From: Erysipelotrichaceae bacterium
GTDB taxonomy: Bacteria > Bacillota_I > Bacilli_A > Erysipelotrichales > Erysipelotrichaceae
DNA: 64,000 nucleotides
Direction: 5' to 3'
Assembly (NCBI GenBank): GCA_017512885.1
Contig: JAFWEP010000003.1
Span: 1 to 64,000 of the forward strand
Shown: positions 50,889 through 60,566 of the stretch, in pieces
How positions within the stretch are numbered: the stretch's first letter is position 1
How the letters are laid out: the number at the start of each line of letters is the position of its first letter
Program-made: the position numbers and the translations under genes
The notes under the pieces: generated by a model
Databases searched by the model: none
What the model was told of the DNA's origin: nothing
The model's input: the letters and a program-made list of their open reading frames with translations, nothing else

Positions 50889-51962
50889 ATGCGCAACCAC
50901 GAGATCACTGCTGTACAGAAGCTCCTGAACGAAAAAGGCAACATCCGCGAACCGGGCTGGGCCCGCCATCCTTACTGGCAGTATGACCGCAAGGACATCA
51001 AGGCTCCCGCTTTCCGCATCAAGGAATGGGACTACTATCTGGTCATCCATGACGGTAAGTATGACGGTACGGAAAGCTTTGCGGCAGCCTTCACCCTCTC
51101 TGACGACGGCTATATCGGTCTGCAGTCGGTCTCTCTGCTGCATCTCGATGAGGGAGATCCCCATGAACATACGCAGACCGTCCTCAACGTCTTCCCGATG
51201 GGAAAGATGAACTTCCCGAAGACGCCGGAAAAAGGAGACGTCTCCTACGAGGATGAACGCCTGAAGCTCTATTACCGCAAGAAGGAGAAGGAAAGAACGA
51301 TCTCCTGCTTCTTCCGGGATTTTGAACCGGGAAAGGATCTGCAGGCCGAGATCTCACTGGCAGAACCGCAGCAGGATTCGCTGGTCATCGCCACTCCCTG
51401 GGACCAGAACAGGCACTTCTATTACAATTCCAAGATCAACTGTCTGGCTGCTTCCGGCTATATCGAATATGACGGAAAGAGCTATCTCTTCGATCCGGAA
51501 CATGACTACGGCACTTTGGACTGGGGCCGCGGTGTCTGGACCTACGACAATACCTGGTACTGGGGCAACGGCAATGCGACCATTGACGGACACCGTTTCG
51601 GCTTCAACATCGGCTACGGTTTCGGCAATACTTCCGCCGCCAGCGAGAACATCCTCTTCCTGGACGGGGTCGGACACAAACTGGATGATGTCGACTTCGG
51701 CATCCCCAACGATCCCGATCCCAAGGCCATGGACGGACCGGGGTACATGGAGGAGTGGCAGCTGACCTCTTCCGACGGCAGGTTTCAGATGAGCTTCCGT
51801 CCGATCCTGGACCGCTTTGCCAAACTGGACTACAAGGCGATCGTCTCCGACCAGCATCAGGTCTTCGGCAGGATGAGCGGGACGGTGATTCTGGATAACG
51901 GAGAAACACTCGAAATAAAAGACCTCCTCTGCTTCTGCGAGAAGGTCCATAACCGCTACTAG
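50889..51962 (+). CDS. DUF2804 family protein
   Basis: The protein is 357 residues, beta-rich, with no signal peptide. GWARHPYWQYDRKDIKAPAFRIKEWDYY near the start and DYGTLDWGRGVWTYDNTWYWGNGN in the middle are the strongly conserved parts of the DUF2804 family, along with GHRFGFNIGYGFG. The Trp/Tyr/Gly density suggests a lipocalin- or hydroxysteroid-AttH-like beta barrel that binds a hydrophobic ligand (inference). It starts eight bases after mscS with GGAGG and is probably co-transcribed. Confidence 0.85.
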   Translation: MRNHEITAVQKLLNEKGNIREPGWARHPYWQYDRKDIKAPAFRIKEWDYYLVIHDGKYDGTESFAAAFTLSDDGYIGLQSVSLLHLDEGDPHEHTQTVLNVFPMGKMNFPKTPEKGDVSYEDERLKLYYRKKEKERTISCFFRDFEPGKDLQAEISLAEPQQDSLVIATPWDQNRHFYYNSKINCLAASGYIEYDGKSYLFDPEHDYGTLDWGRGVWTYDNTWYWGNGNATIDGHRFGFNIGYGFGNTSAASENILFLDGVGHKLDDVDFGIPNDPDPKAMDGPGYMEEWQLTSSDGRFQMSFRPILDRFAKLDYKAIVSDQHQVFGRMSGTVILDNGETLEIKDLLCFCEKVHNRY

Positions 51963-51978
51963 AGGCTCACAAGAGCCT
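51963..51978. terminator. Terminator after the mscS-DUF2804 operon
   Basis: AGGCTC and GAGCCT pair around ACAA, followed by TTTTTAAA on the plus strand. The T run overlaps the stop codon of the convergent SDR gene. Confidence 0.7.
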
Positions 51979-51980
51979 TT

Positions 51981-52745
51981 TTAAATGAGGTGTCTGCCTC
52001 CGTCTACGAACAGAGAACCGTCATTGAGGAAGTCCAGTTCATCACTCAGCATGAACAGTGCCGTATAAGCGATCTCATCGACCGTCCCCAGACGCGGGAC
52101 CGGTGTACCGTTCTCGATCGAATCCTTCGCCCATTCCCTGACTGCCGGATCGGTGAAAGCGCCGGAAAGGATCAGACCCGGACAGATCTCATTGCAGCGG
52201 ATACCGTCCCGGGCATGTTCCAGAGCGACGACCTTGGTCAGGTTGTGGATGGCTGCTTTCGCTAAAGAATAGACACCGACACCGGGAACGATCTGTTCGC
52301 GGGTGACCGAGTTGATGTTCAGAATCTTGCCGCTCTGCTGCGGGACCATGTAACGCAGGGCATTGACCGTCGCCATCGTATAGGAACCGAGGTTGGTGTC
52401 GATCACTTCCCGGAACTGTTCCCAGGTCAGATCCTTGATCATGATCTGCGGTTCCAGGGCGCAGTTGTTGACAAGGATGTCGAGCCTTCCGTAAGTCTCG
52501 ACCGCTTTGTCGATCAGGTTCTTTACCTGTTCCGGATCGGATGCATCGGTCTTTACGAAGATCGCCTCCCCTCCGGCGCTTTTGATCTCCTCGACCATCT
52601 CCTGACCGAGGTTCTCTCTTCTTCCGGAACCGACGACTTTTGCGCCCTGCTCCGCAAAGAGAGTCGCCATCCTCCTGCCGATGCCGGAAGTGGTGCCGGT
52701 GATGACGACCACCTTGTCTTTTAAAACATCCTGATATTTTGCCAT
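51981..52745 (-). CDS. Short-chain dehydrogenase/reductase
   Basis: About 254 residues. VVVITGTTSGIGRRMATLF is the TGxxxGIG nucleotide loop, LVNNCALEP the NNAG-like motif (Ala-Gly replaced by Cys-Ala), the catalytic Ser is in ILNINSVTRE and YSLAKAAIHNLTK carries YxxxK. It probably reduces or oxidises a hydroxy/keto acid or sugar. It lies after the 2-hydroxy-acid operon but beyond a terminator, so a link to that pathway is possible but not shown. The start at 52745 has AAGGAGA. Confidence 0.88.
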   Translation of the reverse strand: MAKYQDVLKDKVVVITGTTSGIGRRMATLFAEQGAKVVGSGRRENLGQEMVEEIKSAGGEAIFVKTDASDPEQVKNLIDKAVETYGRLDILVNNCALEPQIMIKDLTWEQFREVIDTNLGSYTMATVNALRYMVPQQSGKILNINSVTREQIVPGVGVYSLAKAAIHNLTKVVALEHARDGIRCNEICPGLILSGAFTDPAVREWAKDSIENGTPVPRLGTVDEIAYTALFMLSDELDFLNDGSLFVDGGRHLI

Positions 52746-52762
52746 ATCCTTCTCCTTATAAA

Positions 52763-52781
52763 AAGGTCCTGGAAGGACCTT
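52763..52781 (-). terminator. Terminator of the 2-hydroxyacyl-CoA dehydratase operon
   Basis: AAGGTCCT and AGGACCTT form an 8-bp stem around GGA, with TTTTTATAAGG following on the minus strand. It lies directly after the ligase-GntR stop codon and separates the SDR gene. Confidence 0.75.
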
Positions 52782-52783
52782 CA

Positions 52784-55066
52784 TCAACGATAAAAGTACT
52801 CATTCGCACTGCCTTCTCCGACAGATTCCGCATATTTCAACGTATCAAAATGCGAATGCATCAGTTCGCGTGCCTTTTCTTTATCCCGCTGCCGGATCGC
52901 TTCACAGATCCGGATGTGTTCCTGGATCAGTCCGGGGATCCGTTTGGTCGAACGGACTTCCAGGTTCCGCCAGCGCCGCAGATGGATGTAGGAATCATCC
53001 AGCAGGGCCTGCACCCCGCCCCGGCCGGCGGTATCCATCAGCACCTGATGGAAGAGATCATCCATGTAGAAGTATTCCTGCAGATGGTCCGCTCCTTTGG
53101 CTGCCGCTTTCTGCTGCTCGGCGATCATCTTCTCCAGCAGGACGACGACATCATCGATCTCCTTATTCTCTTCGATGATCTGGATGACGACTGCCGTTTC
53201 CGCGGCTTCCCGCAGGAAGAGCACATCGGAGATCATCTTCAGATCGATCAGCGAGACATAGGAGCCCCGCTGCGGGAAGACCTGCAGGAGGCCTTTCTGC
53301 TTCAGCTCCGCAAAAGCGCCGCGCACCATGTGCCGGCTGCAGTTGTAGGCTGCACACAGTTCGTTCTCGCTTAAGGCATCGCCCGGCATATAGGTGAGGT
53401 TAACGATCTTCTCCAGCAGATCCTGATAGATCGCATCACTGGTGATCATCGAACGTTCCTGCAGTTTGTTCATAGTGTCTTCATCCTTGATCTCAATAAT
53501 ATCATATTTCCCGGCACGGACCTGTTCCTGCAGCTCCTGCCGGCGGATCTTGCCGCTGGAAGTAGTCGGAAAGGCATGCAGGAGAACGTAAGCTTCCGGG
53601 ATCTTGTAGTCGGCAAGTTCCTCCTTCAGGATCTGACGGATCTTCTGCGGCTGCAGCAGGCAGTCCTTCTTCAGGATCACACAGGCCGTGACCTTTTCCT
53701 GCACCACCGGTGCCGGAAGGGAAACGATGCAGACATCCTCGATCCAGGGGATCCTCCGCAGCATCGTCTCCTCGATCTCCTGCGGCGAGATATTCTCTCC
53801 GCCGCGGATGATCAGATCCTTGCAGCGTCCCCGGATGTACAGATATCCTTCTTCATCGAAGTAGGCCAGATCGCCGGTCTTCAGCCAGCCGTCGGCACTG
53901 ATCAGCGAAGCGGTCAGCTCCGGCATCTTATAGTAACCCTTCATGATGTTGTAGCCGCATACTTCCAGTTCTCCGATCTGTCCGGCCGGAAGCTCTTTCC
54001 GTTTCTTTAACGAAACGACCCTCGCTTCCACATGGGGGATGATCCTCCCGGCGTTGAGGGCATTCTTCTCATCGGGATCAGAGAGCGGTGAGAAGGATAC
54101 GGCCGGAGAAGTTTCGGTCTGTCCGTAGGAAGGGATCAGTTTCATCCCGGCAAAGCTCTTGCAGATCTGCAGATATTCACTGGGGAAGATCGAACTGCCG
54201 GCAATGATCCCGCAGCGCAGACTGGAAAGATCATACTGCGGGAAGTGAGGATTGCGGATCATGGCCAGGAACATCGAAGGCACTCCGTTCAGTATCGTGC
54301 ACTTCTGTTTATCTACACACTGCAGCGTCACCTGCGAACGGAAGGAAGGGATCAGACACATCGTCATGCCCAGAATGACCGAAGAGATCAGACTCGAGGT
54401 CAGGCCGAAACAATGGAAGAGCGGCACCGTGATGCACATCCGGTCATCACTGCGCCAGCCCATCGCGGCGATCGTGTTGCGGGCGGTGTTGGTCAGATTG
54501 TAATGCGTCAGCAGCACCCCTTTGGGATCTCCGGTCGTACCGGAAGTCAGCAGCATCGCCAGCTCCGCAGTGCAGTCGCTCTTCACTGCCGTAAAAGCCG
54601 TTTCCTTCTCTTCGGCAGAGAAATCCTCTTCCTGCAGATCCCCGAGCGCATCCCCGATCGGGATGCACAATAAACCCGGACGGTCTTTGCGGATCTCTTC
54701 GATGAGCACAGGATAGTCTGTCTCCTTGTAGCCGTCACCGTAGCAGAGCACGTTCAGATCGGCATAGTCGGCGATCTTTGCCGTCTCTGCTCCCTTGAAG
54801 GCAGTGTTGATCGCTACCGAGAGACAGTTCAGTTTGACAGCGGCCAGGAAGACCACGATCCAGTTGTAGGAGTTGCTGCTCCAGATCCCGATATGAGCGC
54901 CTTCCTGCACGCCGGAACGCAGAAGACGCACGGCGAAGAGATCGCTGACCCGGCCCAGTTCTTTCCAGCTGAAAGAGCGGTCACGGTAGATGATCGCCGT
55001 CTCTTCCGCCTTGCGGCGGACCGTATCCTGCAGATATTCGCTCAATGTGCGTCTTTCCAGTTCCAT
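52784..55066 (-). CDS. Acyl-CoA ligase fused to a GntR/FCD transcriptional regulator
   Basis: One ORF of 760 residues. Residues 1 to about 525 form a complete adenylate-forming ligase: MLLTSGTTGDPKGV (171-184), YGQTETSPAVSF, WLKTGDLAYFDEEGYLYIRG, IIRGGENISPQEIE and the catalytic Lys506 in TSSGKIRR. From Met532 follows a full FadR/FCD-type GntR protein: a winged helix (LSENELCAAYNCSRHMVRGAFAEL) and a helical FCD sensor (FLREAAETAVV, FHQVLMDTAG, EHIRICEAI). No stop or frameshift separates them. AAGGA lies 11 bases before the Met532 codon (53473), so the regulator may also be made alone. The ligase resembles FldL-type enzymes of this operon class. Confidence 0.9.
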   Translation of the reverse strand: MELERRTLSEYLQDTVRRKAEETAIIYRDRSFSWKELGRVSDLFAVRLLRSGVQEGAHIGIWSSNSYNWIVVFLAAVKLNCLSVAINTAFKGAETAKIADYADLNVLCYGDGYKETDYPVLIEEIRKDRPGLLCIPIGDALGDLQEEDFSAEEKETAFTAVKSDCTAELAMLLTSGTTGDPKGVLLTHYNLTNTARNTIAAMGWRSDDRMCITVPLFHCFGLTSSLISSVILGMTMCLIPSFRSQVTLQCVDKQKCTILNGVPSMFLAMIRNPHFPQYDLSSLRCGIIAGSSIFPSEYLQICKSFAGMKLIPSYGQTETSPAVSFSPLSDPDEKNALNAGRIIPHVEARVVSLKKRKELPAGQIGELEVCGYNIMKGYYKMPELTASLISADGWLKTGDLAYFDEEGYLYIRGRCKDLIIRGGENISPQEIEETMLRRIPWIEDVCIVSLPAPVVQEKVTACVILKKDCLLQPQKIRQILKEELADYKIPEAYVLLHAFPTTSSGKIRRQELQEQVRAGKYDIIEIKDEDTMNKLQERSMITSDAIYQDLLEKIVNLTYMPGDALSENELCAAYNCSRHMVRGAFAELKQKGLLQVFPQRGSYVSLIDLKMISDVLFLREAAETAVVIQIIEENKEIDDVVVLLEKMIAEQQKAAAKGADHLQEYFYMDDLFHQVLMDTAGRGGVQALLDDSYIHLRRWRNLEVRSTKRIPGLIQEHIRICEAIRQRDKEKARELMHSHFDTLKYAESVGEGSANEYFYR

Positions 55067-55070
55067 GTCT

Positions 55071-56312
55071 TTATCCGATGCGGGTCACGTCGGTCGCTTC
55101 GCCGGCAGCGATCATCGCTTCGATCTGCTCAGCGCTGTAACCCAGTTCTTTCAGTACTTCACGGGTATCCTGACCCAGGAAGTGGGCAGGTTTGTATTCG
55201 GGCAGCGGCGTCTCTTCGAACATGACCGGGGTACGGACCATCGAACGCTTCTCGCCGTTGGGGAAGGTCACTTCGCTCAGGATATCACTGGCCCAGGCCT
55301 GTTCATCCTTCAGGATCTCATCCCAGGTCTGACAGACCGCAAAGGGCAGGTCCGCCTTCTTCATCTGGGCGATCCAGTATTCGACGTCATGTTTGGCAAC
55401 TTCTTCATTGAAGAGCTGATCCCATTCTTCCAGATGGTTCACCAGATTGGTCTGGGGATAGAAGCGGGGATCATTGACCAGATCCGGACGGTCCAGGGCT
55501 TCCGCTACGAACTTGTTGAAGAGCTTGTCATAAGCCGGTACCGAAAACATGAACCACCTTCCGTCCGAGGTCCTTCTCGCACTGTTCAGCGGATTGGTCA
55601 GTTCCGCCTTACGGATCGGATACTGGGTGGAAGGATCCCCGTACTGGCTGGCGATCAGATACAGCGAGACATCCCAGACACCGCTGTGGTAGAGGCTGAC
55701 CGTGACCTTGTCGCCCCTGCCGGTCTTTTCCGCCCGGTAGAGGGCTGCCAGGATCCCGGAAGCCAGATTCATGGCGACCTGATGATCGCCGAAACCGGCC
55801 AGCGGCATCATCGGTTCGCTGTTTTTGTCATAGAGCGTGCCCATGACCCCGGAATGGGCGAAGTAAGCGGTGAAGTCAAAGCCCGGCAGGTCCTTGTCGG
55901 GACCCTTCTCGCCGTAACCGGAGACGATGCCGTAGACGAGACGGGGATACTTTTTCTTCAAGGATTCATAATCGAGAGCCGCTCTCTCCAGAGCCGGCTG
56001 ACGCCAGTTGGTGACGAAGACGTCGGCATCGGCGATCAGCTTCTCCATGACTTCTCTTCCGGCTTTCGCCTTCAGATCCAGGGTCACACAGCGCTTGCCG
56101 GCATTCTCCAGGGTAAAGCTCGTATCTTCCTTGTCACCGAAGGGACGTCCTTCGTTGACAGCGGTAAAGCGTAGATCATCTCCCTTCGGTCTCTCGACCT
56201 TGATGACCGAGGCCCCGAGGTCTGCCAGATAGCGGGCACAGCAGGGTGCAGCAATGAAGGTAGCCAGTTCGACGACTTTGACCCCTTCCAGCGGACGATT
56301 CATTTCAGACAT
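55071..56312 (-). CDS. Family III (CaiB/BaiF) CoA transferase, HadA/FldA-like
   Basis: The protein is 413 residues, usual for the family. LEGVKVVELATFIAAPCCARYLADLGASVIKVE is the N-terminal signature and GPDKDLPGFDFTAYFAHSG carries the catalytic Asp (146). It moves CoA from a product acyl-CoA to the incoming 2-hydroxy acid. It follows the dehydratase genes with a nine-base gap, as hadA/fldA do. The substrate pocket cannot be read with certainty. Confidence 0.92.
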   Translation of the reverse strand: MSEMNRPLEGVKVVELATFIAAPCCARYLADLGASVIKVERPKGDDLRFTAVNEGRPFGDKEDTSFTLENAGKRCVTLDLKAKAGREVMEKLIADADVFVTNWRQPALERAALDYESLKKKYPRLVYGIVSGYGEKGPDKDLPGFDFTAYFAHSGVMGTLYDKNSEPMMPLAGFGDHQVAMNLASGILAALYRAEKTGRGDKVTVSLYHSGVWDVSLYLIASQYGDPSTQYPIRKAELTNPLNSARRTSDGRWFMFSVPAYDKLFNKFVAEALDRPDLVNDPRFYPQTNLVNHLEEWDQLFNEEVAKHDVEYWIAQMKKADLPFAVCQTWDEILKDEQAWASDILSEVTFPNGEKRSMVRTPVMFEETPLPEYKPAHFLGQDTREVLKELGYSAEQIEAMIAAGEATDVTRIG

Positions 56313-56321
56313 ATTTTCTCC

Positions 56322-57434
56322 TTAGAGTTCCATCATTTCACGGAACGATTCAATGATCGTAGAAGCCTGTTCGTAGTTCTCCATCTGACGGTCGACTTCG
56401 ATCTCCACGATCGGCAGTCCGGCCTTCTCGCAGGCCTTGCGGATCAGAGGATAATCGAACTCCTCCGGATCGCAGAACTTGGTCAGGATCATCAGGACGC
56501 CTCCGGCATCCGTCTTCTTCGCCAGATCCACGATCGCTTCGACCCGGCTCTTCTTCACGTCATAGAGCACGGAACAGTTGTCGCGGGCCGAGAACTTTCT
56601 TGCCAGCGAAGTCAGAGCGTCGCCTTCCAGGACACAGTCTGTCTTATACTGACGGCTCTCGGCAGCGATATCGTCTGCCACGATCTGCAGACCGTTCTCA
56701 TCGAGGATCTGTAAGAGCGAGGGCGAATCGGCCAGGATGCCGGTCGTAACGATGCGGATCTTTTCCCTGCCGGGGGTCGCTGCCTGCAGTTCCTGCAGCA
56801 GTTCCTTCAGCAGAGCGCTGTGTTCTTCCTTACGCAGGAAGGTCGCGCTCTTATAGATGGCCGAACGTTCTTCCGCCGTGATCTCGGGATGTCTGCGCAG
56901 TTCTTCTGCAGTCTCCCGCATCAGCCGGTTGTGTTCGTTATAGACTTCGATCGAGACTTTCAGCGCATTCTCATCGAAGCCCTTTCCGCTGATCTTCTCG
57001 AGATCGCTGATCACCCGCCGATAGCCGGCCTTGGTGTATTCCAGGGCATACTCCGGCTTGCGGTTCTGGGGATAGGTCATCGGGATGAAGGGGATATCGG
57101 GAACGGCATACTTCCAGTTCTCGCCCAGCACCTTCAGGGAATCGCAGAGGCTGGGAACGATCAGGGCTTTGACTCCATCATAGGCGCCGTTCATGCCCAG
57201 TTCCACGATCGACTGAACGATCGAGCAGATAAAGGCCGGGAAATACTTCTTGGAACCGTTCAGCTGGGTATCAGCACCCCAGGCTCCCATCGGGACCATC
57301 CCGAAGGAATGCACGATCTCTTCCGGGGTATAGACCGGAGCGACCAGCACGACATCTTTTCCTTCCCGCAGATAACGGTCCAGAATGGCTCTGGGGTCTT
57401 TTGCGGCTTCTTCAAATTTCTTCAGGACTTCCAT
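56322..57434 (-). CDS. 2-hydroxyacyl-CoA dehydratase, beta subunit (HadC/FldC-like)
   Basis: The protein is 370 residues of the HgdB/HadC family. VLVAPVYTPEEIVHSFGMVPMGAWG and a Cys-containing FICSIVQSIVELG are followed by VPSLCDSLK. The C-terminal part has GGVLMILTKFCDPEEFDYP. These cysteines bind a [4Fe-4S] cluster. It forms the syn-eliminating ketyl-radical dehydratase with the next subunit. Its start shares a base with the alpha-subunit stop (TGATG). Confidence 0.92.
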   Translation of the reverse strand: MEVLKKFEEAAKDPRAILDRYLREGKDVVLVAPVYTPEEIVHSFGMVPMGAWGADTQLNGSKKYFPAFICSIVQSIVELGMNGAYDGVKALIVPSLCDSLKVLGENWKYAVPDIPFIPMTYPQNRKPEYALEYTKAGYRRVISDLEKISGKGFDENALKVSIEVYNEHNRLMRETAEELRRHPEITAEERSAIYKSATFLRKEEHSALLKELLQELQAATPGREKIRIVTTGILADSPSLLQILDENGLQIVADDIAAESRQYKTDCVLEGDALTSLARKFSARDNCSVLYDVKKSRVEAIVDLAKKTDAGGVLMILTKFCDPEEFDYPLIRKACEKAGLPIVEIEVDRQMENYEQASTIIESFREMMEL

Positions 57435-58669
57435 CAGAGGGCCTCCTTGTTAGACTGCATGATCTCAGTGAGACCCTGCACCCGTGTATCATACTGCGCT
57501 TCGGAGAAATTGCGCGGATCGGCCTGGTCGCCGTCGAAACTGACGACCGGGATGTTGCACTCTTCGCCGATCTGGCGGCTCATCTCGTACATGAAGCCGC
57601 TCCAGAGCTTGCAGGAACGGTTGGTATGGACCAGCAGCCCTTCGACATGATTGTCCTTGCAGAGCTTGGTCCGCTTGTCTCTGGCATATTCCAGATTGAT
57701 CGCATTCGGTACCTTGGCATAAGCCCGGCACATATCATCGAAATCCTTGTAGATGAAACCGAAGGCATCGGCATAGATGGTGGTGACCATATTGATGCCT
57801 CTGTCCCGCAGACCGTGAGCAGTGACTCTTAACCACGGCCAGCAGGCGATCCCCTCAAACATGATCCTATACTTCTCTTCCCCGCGGTAGGTGCTGACGC
57901 CCTTCTCGTGGTTCTCTTCGTATTCTTTTAAGAGGGTCTCCATCGCTTCGGCGGCTTCCTTCTTGCCTCTGGCCGTCACCATGACAGCCATGTGGTTCAG
58001 GAGGTCAAAACCGTTGAAGGGCGAAGGCGTATACCTGGCGGTCGCCGTGGCCTCCAGCCAGGCCCGGCTGGTACGGCCGGAGATCTCCCGTACTTCCTCG
58101 TAACGGTCCCAGTCCCATTTCTTTCCGGTGATCTCTTCGAGCTGTTTGATCGCATCCAGGAACTGTGAACGGATGTAGGCGACTTCCGCATCCCCGACTT
58201 CGTAATCCGGGTTGAAGGGGATATCGATCATGATCATCGGGATGTTGAGTTCCCGGGCAAGGTTCTCATACCACTTGATCATGCAGTTGCAGATGTTGTT
58301 GCAGCAGAGCACATAGTCCGGCAGGGGCATCGGCTGCTCCGGTGCTTCGGCGCCACCGGCATAAGCCAGCGAGACCCGGGCATAGGCGCAGATATCGTTG
58401 GAATAACCCTGTCCTTCGGCGATGGAGCACAGTCTTTCTCCGCCGCCGCGGGCCGCGATGGCTGCTGCCTGGTTCTCCGGATAGCAGACATAAAGCCCCA
58501 GCGTTTCCGGGATCTCGACCGGGAAATTGCTGGAACACCAGCCCACCAGTTCTCCCCGGGCTTTGGCTTCCGCTACATCTTCATAGGCCTTCTTGGCGAT
58601 CATATTCAGCTTGTATTTGGCTGAATTGGGATCCGGTGCCGGCCTTTGTTTCTTCACTTCTTCGCTCAT
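57434..58669 (-). CDS. 2-hydroxyacyl-CoA dehydratase, alpha subunit (HadB/FldB-like)
   Basis: The protein is 411 residues. GWCSSNFPVEIPETLGLYVCYPENQAA is the family start; VLCCNNICNCMIKWYENLA and HTNRSCKLWSGFMYE hold conserved cluster cysteines; VVSFDGDQADPRNFSEAQYDTR is the C-terminal hallmark. It contains the cluster that binds the substrate carbonyl. Coupled to the activator by ATGA overlap. Confidence 0.93.
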   Translation of the reverse strand: MSEEVKKQRPAPDPNSAKYKLNMIAKKAYEDVAEAKARGELVGWCSSNFPVEIPETLGLYVCYPENQAAAIAARGGGERLCSIAEGQGYSNDICAYARVSLAYAGGAEAPEQPMPLPDYVLCCNNICNCMIKWYENLARELNIPMIMIDIPFNPDYEVGDAEVAYIRSQFLDAIKQLEEITGKKWDWDRYEEVREISGRTSRAWLEATATARYTPSPFNGFDLLNHMAVMVTARGKKEAAEAMETLLKEYEENHEKGVSTYRGEEKYRIMFEGIACWPWLRVTAHGLRDRGINMVTTIYADAFGFIYKDFDDMCRAYAKVPNAINLEYARDKRTKLCKDNHVEGLLVHTNRSCKLWSGFMYEMSRQIGEECNIPVVSFDGDQADPRNFSEAQYDTRVQGLTEIMQSNKEAL

Positions 58670-59460
58670 GATTCCTCCTTGGATCCGACTTTATCGGCAG
58701 CGAACAGAGCAGCCCCCAGCGCTCCGGTCAGCTGTGCCAGAGGAGAATACAGGATCGCTACGCCCAGCTCTTCCTCCAGCGCCTGCCGGACTCCGCCGTT
58801 ATTGGCGACTCCGCCGCTCATACATACTTTTTCTTCCACGCCGATGCGTCTCGCCAGCGCCGCTGTGCGGCTGGCGACCGACCGGCAGATGCCTTTGACC
58901 AGTGCCGGGGTATCTGCCCCGCTGGCCAGCTGCGAGATCACTTCCGATTCCGCAAAGACCGTACAGGTACTGGAGATCTTCAGAGCCTCCTCCGCCTTCG
59001 CTGCTTCCTTCTCCAGATCGGAGACCTGCAGCTGCAGGATGTTGGCCATGACTTCCAGGAACCTGCCGGTGCCGGCAGCACACTTGTCGTTCATCAGGAA
59101 ATTGCTCATGCGGCCCTGTGCGTCCAGTTTCAGGACTTTCGCATCCTGACCGCCGATATCGATCACGGTCCTTACTTCCGGGAACAGGAAATGGGTCCCC
59201 TTCCCGTGACAGCTCAGTTCACTGACCTGAGCGTCTGCTCCTTCGTAAGTCTTGCGCCCGTAACCGGTCGCGACCGTATAGAGGATGTCTTCGGCTTCTA
59301 ACCCGCTCTCCTTCAGAAGTCCCTCTCTGACCTGCTGCGGACCGGAAGTACCGGTCCCGGCATGGACCAGGAAGGTCTTGACGATCTCCCGTTTTTCATT
59401 CAGGATCACGCCTTTGGAGGTCGTGGAACCGATGTCCATCCCCATCACATACGTGCTCAT
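58666..59460 (-). CDS. 2-hydroxyacyl-CoA dehydratase activator ATPase (HadI/FldI-like)
   Basis: The protein is 264 residues of the acetate/sugar-kinase ATPase fold. MGMDIGSTTSKGVILNE is phosphate loop 1, TVIDIGGQDAKVLKLD loop 2 and MSGGVANNGGVRQAL the adenosine part. Cys in NDKCAAGTGRF and in SSTCTVFAESEV are the two that bridge the homodimer [4Fe-4S] cluster. It injects one electron at the cost of ATP to start dehydratase turnover. Very oxygen-sensitive in known cases. Confidence 0.95.
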   Translation of the reverse strand: MSTYVMGMDIGSTTSKGVILNEKREIVKTFLVHAGTGTSGPQQVREGLLKESGLEAEDILYTVATGYGRKTYEGADAQVSELSCHGKGTHFLFPEVRTVIDIGGQDAKVLKLDAQGRMSNFLMNDKCAAGTGRFLEVMANILQLQVSDLEKEAAKAEEALKISSTCTVFAESEVISQLASGADTPALVKGICRSVASRTAALARRIGVEEKVCMSGGVANNGGVRQALEEELGVAILYSPLAQLTGALGAALFAADKVGSKEES

Positions 59461-60557
59461 TTGGCCTCTTTGGCTGCCCGGATCGAAGCGATCATCTTCG
59501 GTATGACCTCAAAGAGGTCGCCGACGATACCGTAGGTCGCCGCTTCAAAGATCGGGGCGGAGGGATTGCTGTTGACGGCGATGACCGTCTCCGCATCCTG
59601 CATGCCGGCCTTGTGCTGGATCGCACCGGAGATGCCCAGCGCTACATAGATCTTCGGCCGTACGGTCTTGCCGGTCTGTCCGATCTGCAGCTCGTGATCC
59701 AGCCAGCCGGCTTCAACAGCCGGTCGGGAACCGGCAACGACGCCGCCTCCCAGCGCATCGGCCAGCTCCTGAGCCAGGGCCATGCCCTTTTCAACATCCC
59801 GGGAGATGCCGGCTCCGACCGCTACGATGACTTCCGCACCGAGCAGATCGACGCCCTTCTTCTCTTCGGTGACGATCTCCAGGACCTTCACCAGCGGTTC
59901 TTTCAGGCTGACGGCATAGTCTTCGACCGTTACCGACGCTGCCTTCGCTTCATCGTAAGTCCCCTTCTTCATGACACCGGGACGGACCGTCGACATGCAG
60001 GGACGGAAGCGTGGACAGGTGATGGTCGCCATCATATGGCCACCGAAAGCCGGACGGGTCATCTTCAGGTTGGTATCTTCCATCTTGAACTTTCTCGTCG
60101 AGAGGTCGATCGAAGAAGCTTCCTTCAGGAAGTCGAGGTACTTGTTCATATCGATATCGAGATGGGTGCAGTCAGCAGTCAGACCGGTATGCAGCCGCGC
60201 TGCACAGCGCGGAGCCAGATCCCGGCCGATCGTGGAAGCTCCGATCAGCAGGACTTCCGGTTTTTTGTCCATCACGATCTGACAGAGCGCATCGGCATAA
60301 GTCTCCGAGGAATAATCCTTCAGAGCCGGATCAGAGATCACATAGACCTTGTCGGCACCGTAAGCACCGATCTCTTTCGCCAGATCCCGGACATCATCGC
60401 CCAAGAGGACGCCGACGAGCTGCGAATGGCGCTCATCCGCCAGTTTCCGGCCTTCGGAGACCAGTTCGAAGTCTGTTTCCATCAGTTTTCCGCGGCGCTG
60501 TTCACAGAAGACCCAGATATCGCGGAAGTCTTCGATCTTTGCACTGTTGTATTCCAT
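59457..60557 (-). CDS. etfA: Electron transfer flavoprotein alpha subunit
   Basis: The protein is 366 residues. The C-terminal FAD domain has GAGISRDVEKGMALAQELADALGG, GSRPAVEAGWLDHELQIGQTGKTVRPKIYVALGISGAIQH and VIAVNSNPSAPIFEAATYGIVGDL, all classic. The N-terminal domain pairs with EtfB. It accepts or donates electrons to the acyl-CoA dehydrogenase encoded upstream; in related anaerobes the trio acts as an enoyl-CoA reductase. Confidence 0.95.
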   Translation of the reverse strand: MEYNSAKIEDFRDIWVFCEQRRGKLMETDFELVSEGRKLADERHSQLVGVLLGDDVRDLAKEIGAYGADKVYVISDPALKDYSSETYADALCQIVMDKKPEVLLIGASTIGRDLAPRCAARLHTGLTADCTHLDIDMNKYLDFLKEASSIDLSTRKFKMEDTNLKMTRPAFGGHMMATITCPRFRPCMSTVRPGVMKKGTYDEAKAASVTVEDYAVSLKEPLVKVLEIVTEEKKGVDLLGAEVIVAVGAGISRDVEKGMALAQELADALGGGVVAGSRPAVEAGWLDHELQIGQTGKTVRPKIYVALGISGAIQHKAGMQDAETVIAVNSNPSAPIFEAATYGIVGDLFEVIPKMIASIRAAKEAK

Positions 60558-60566
60558 GGGACCTCC

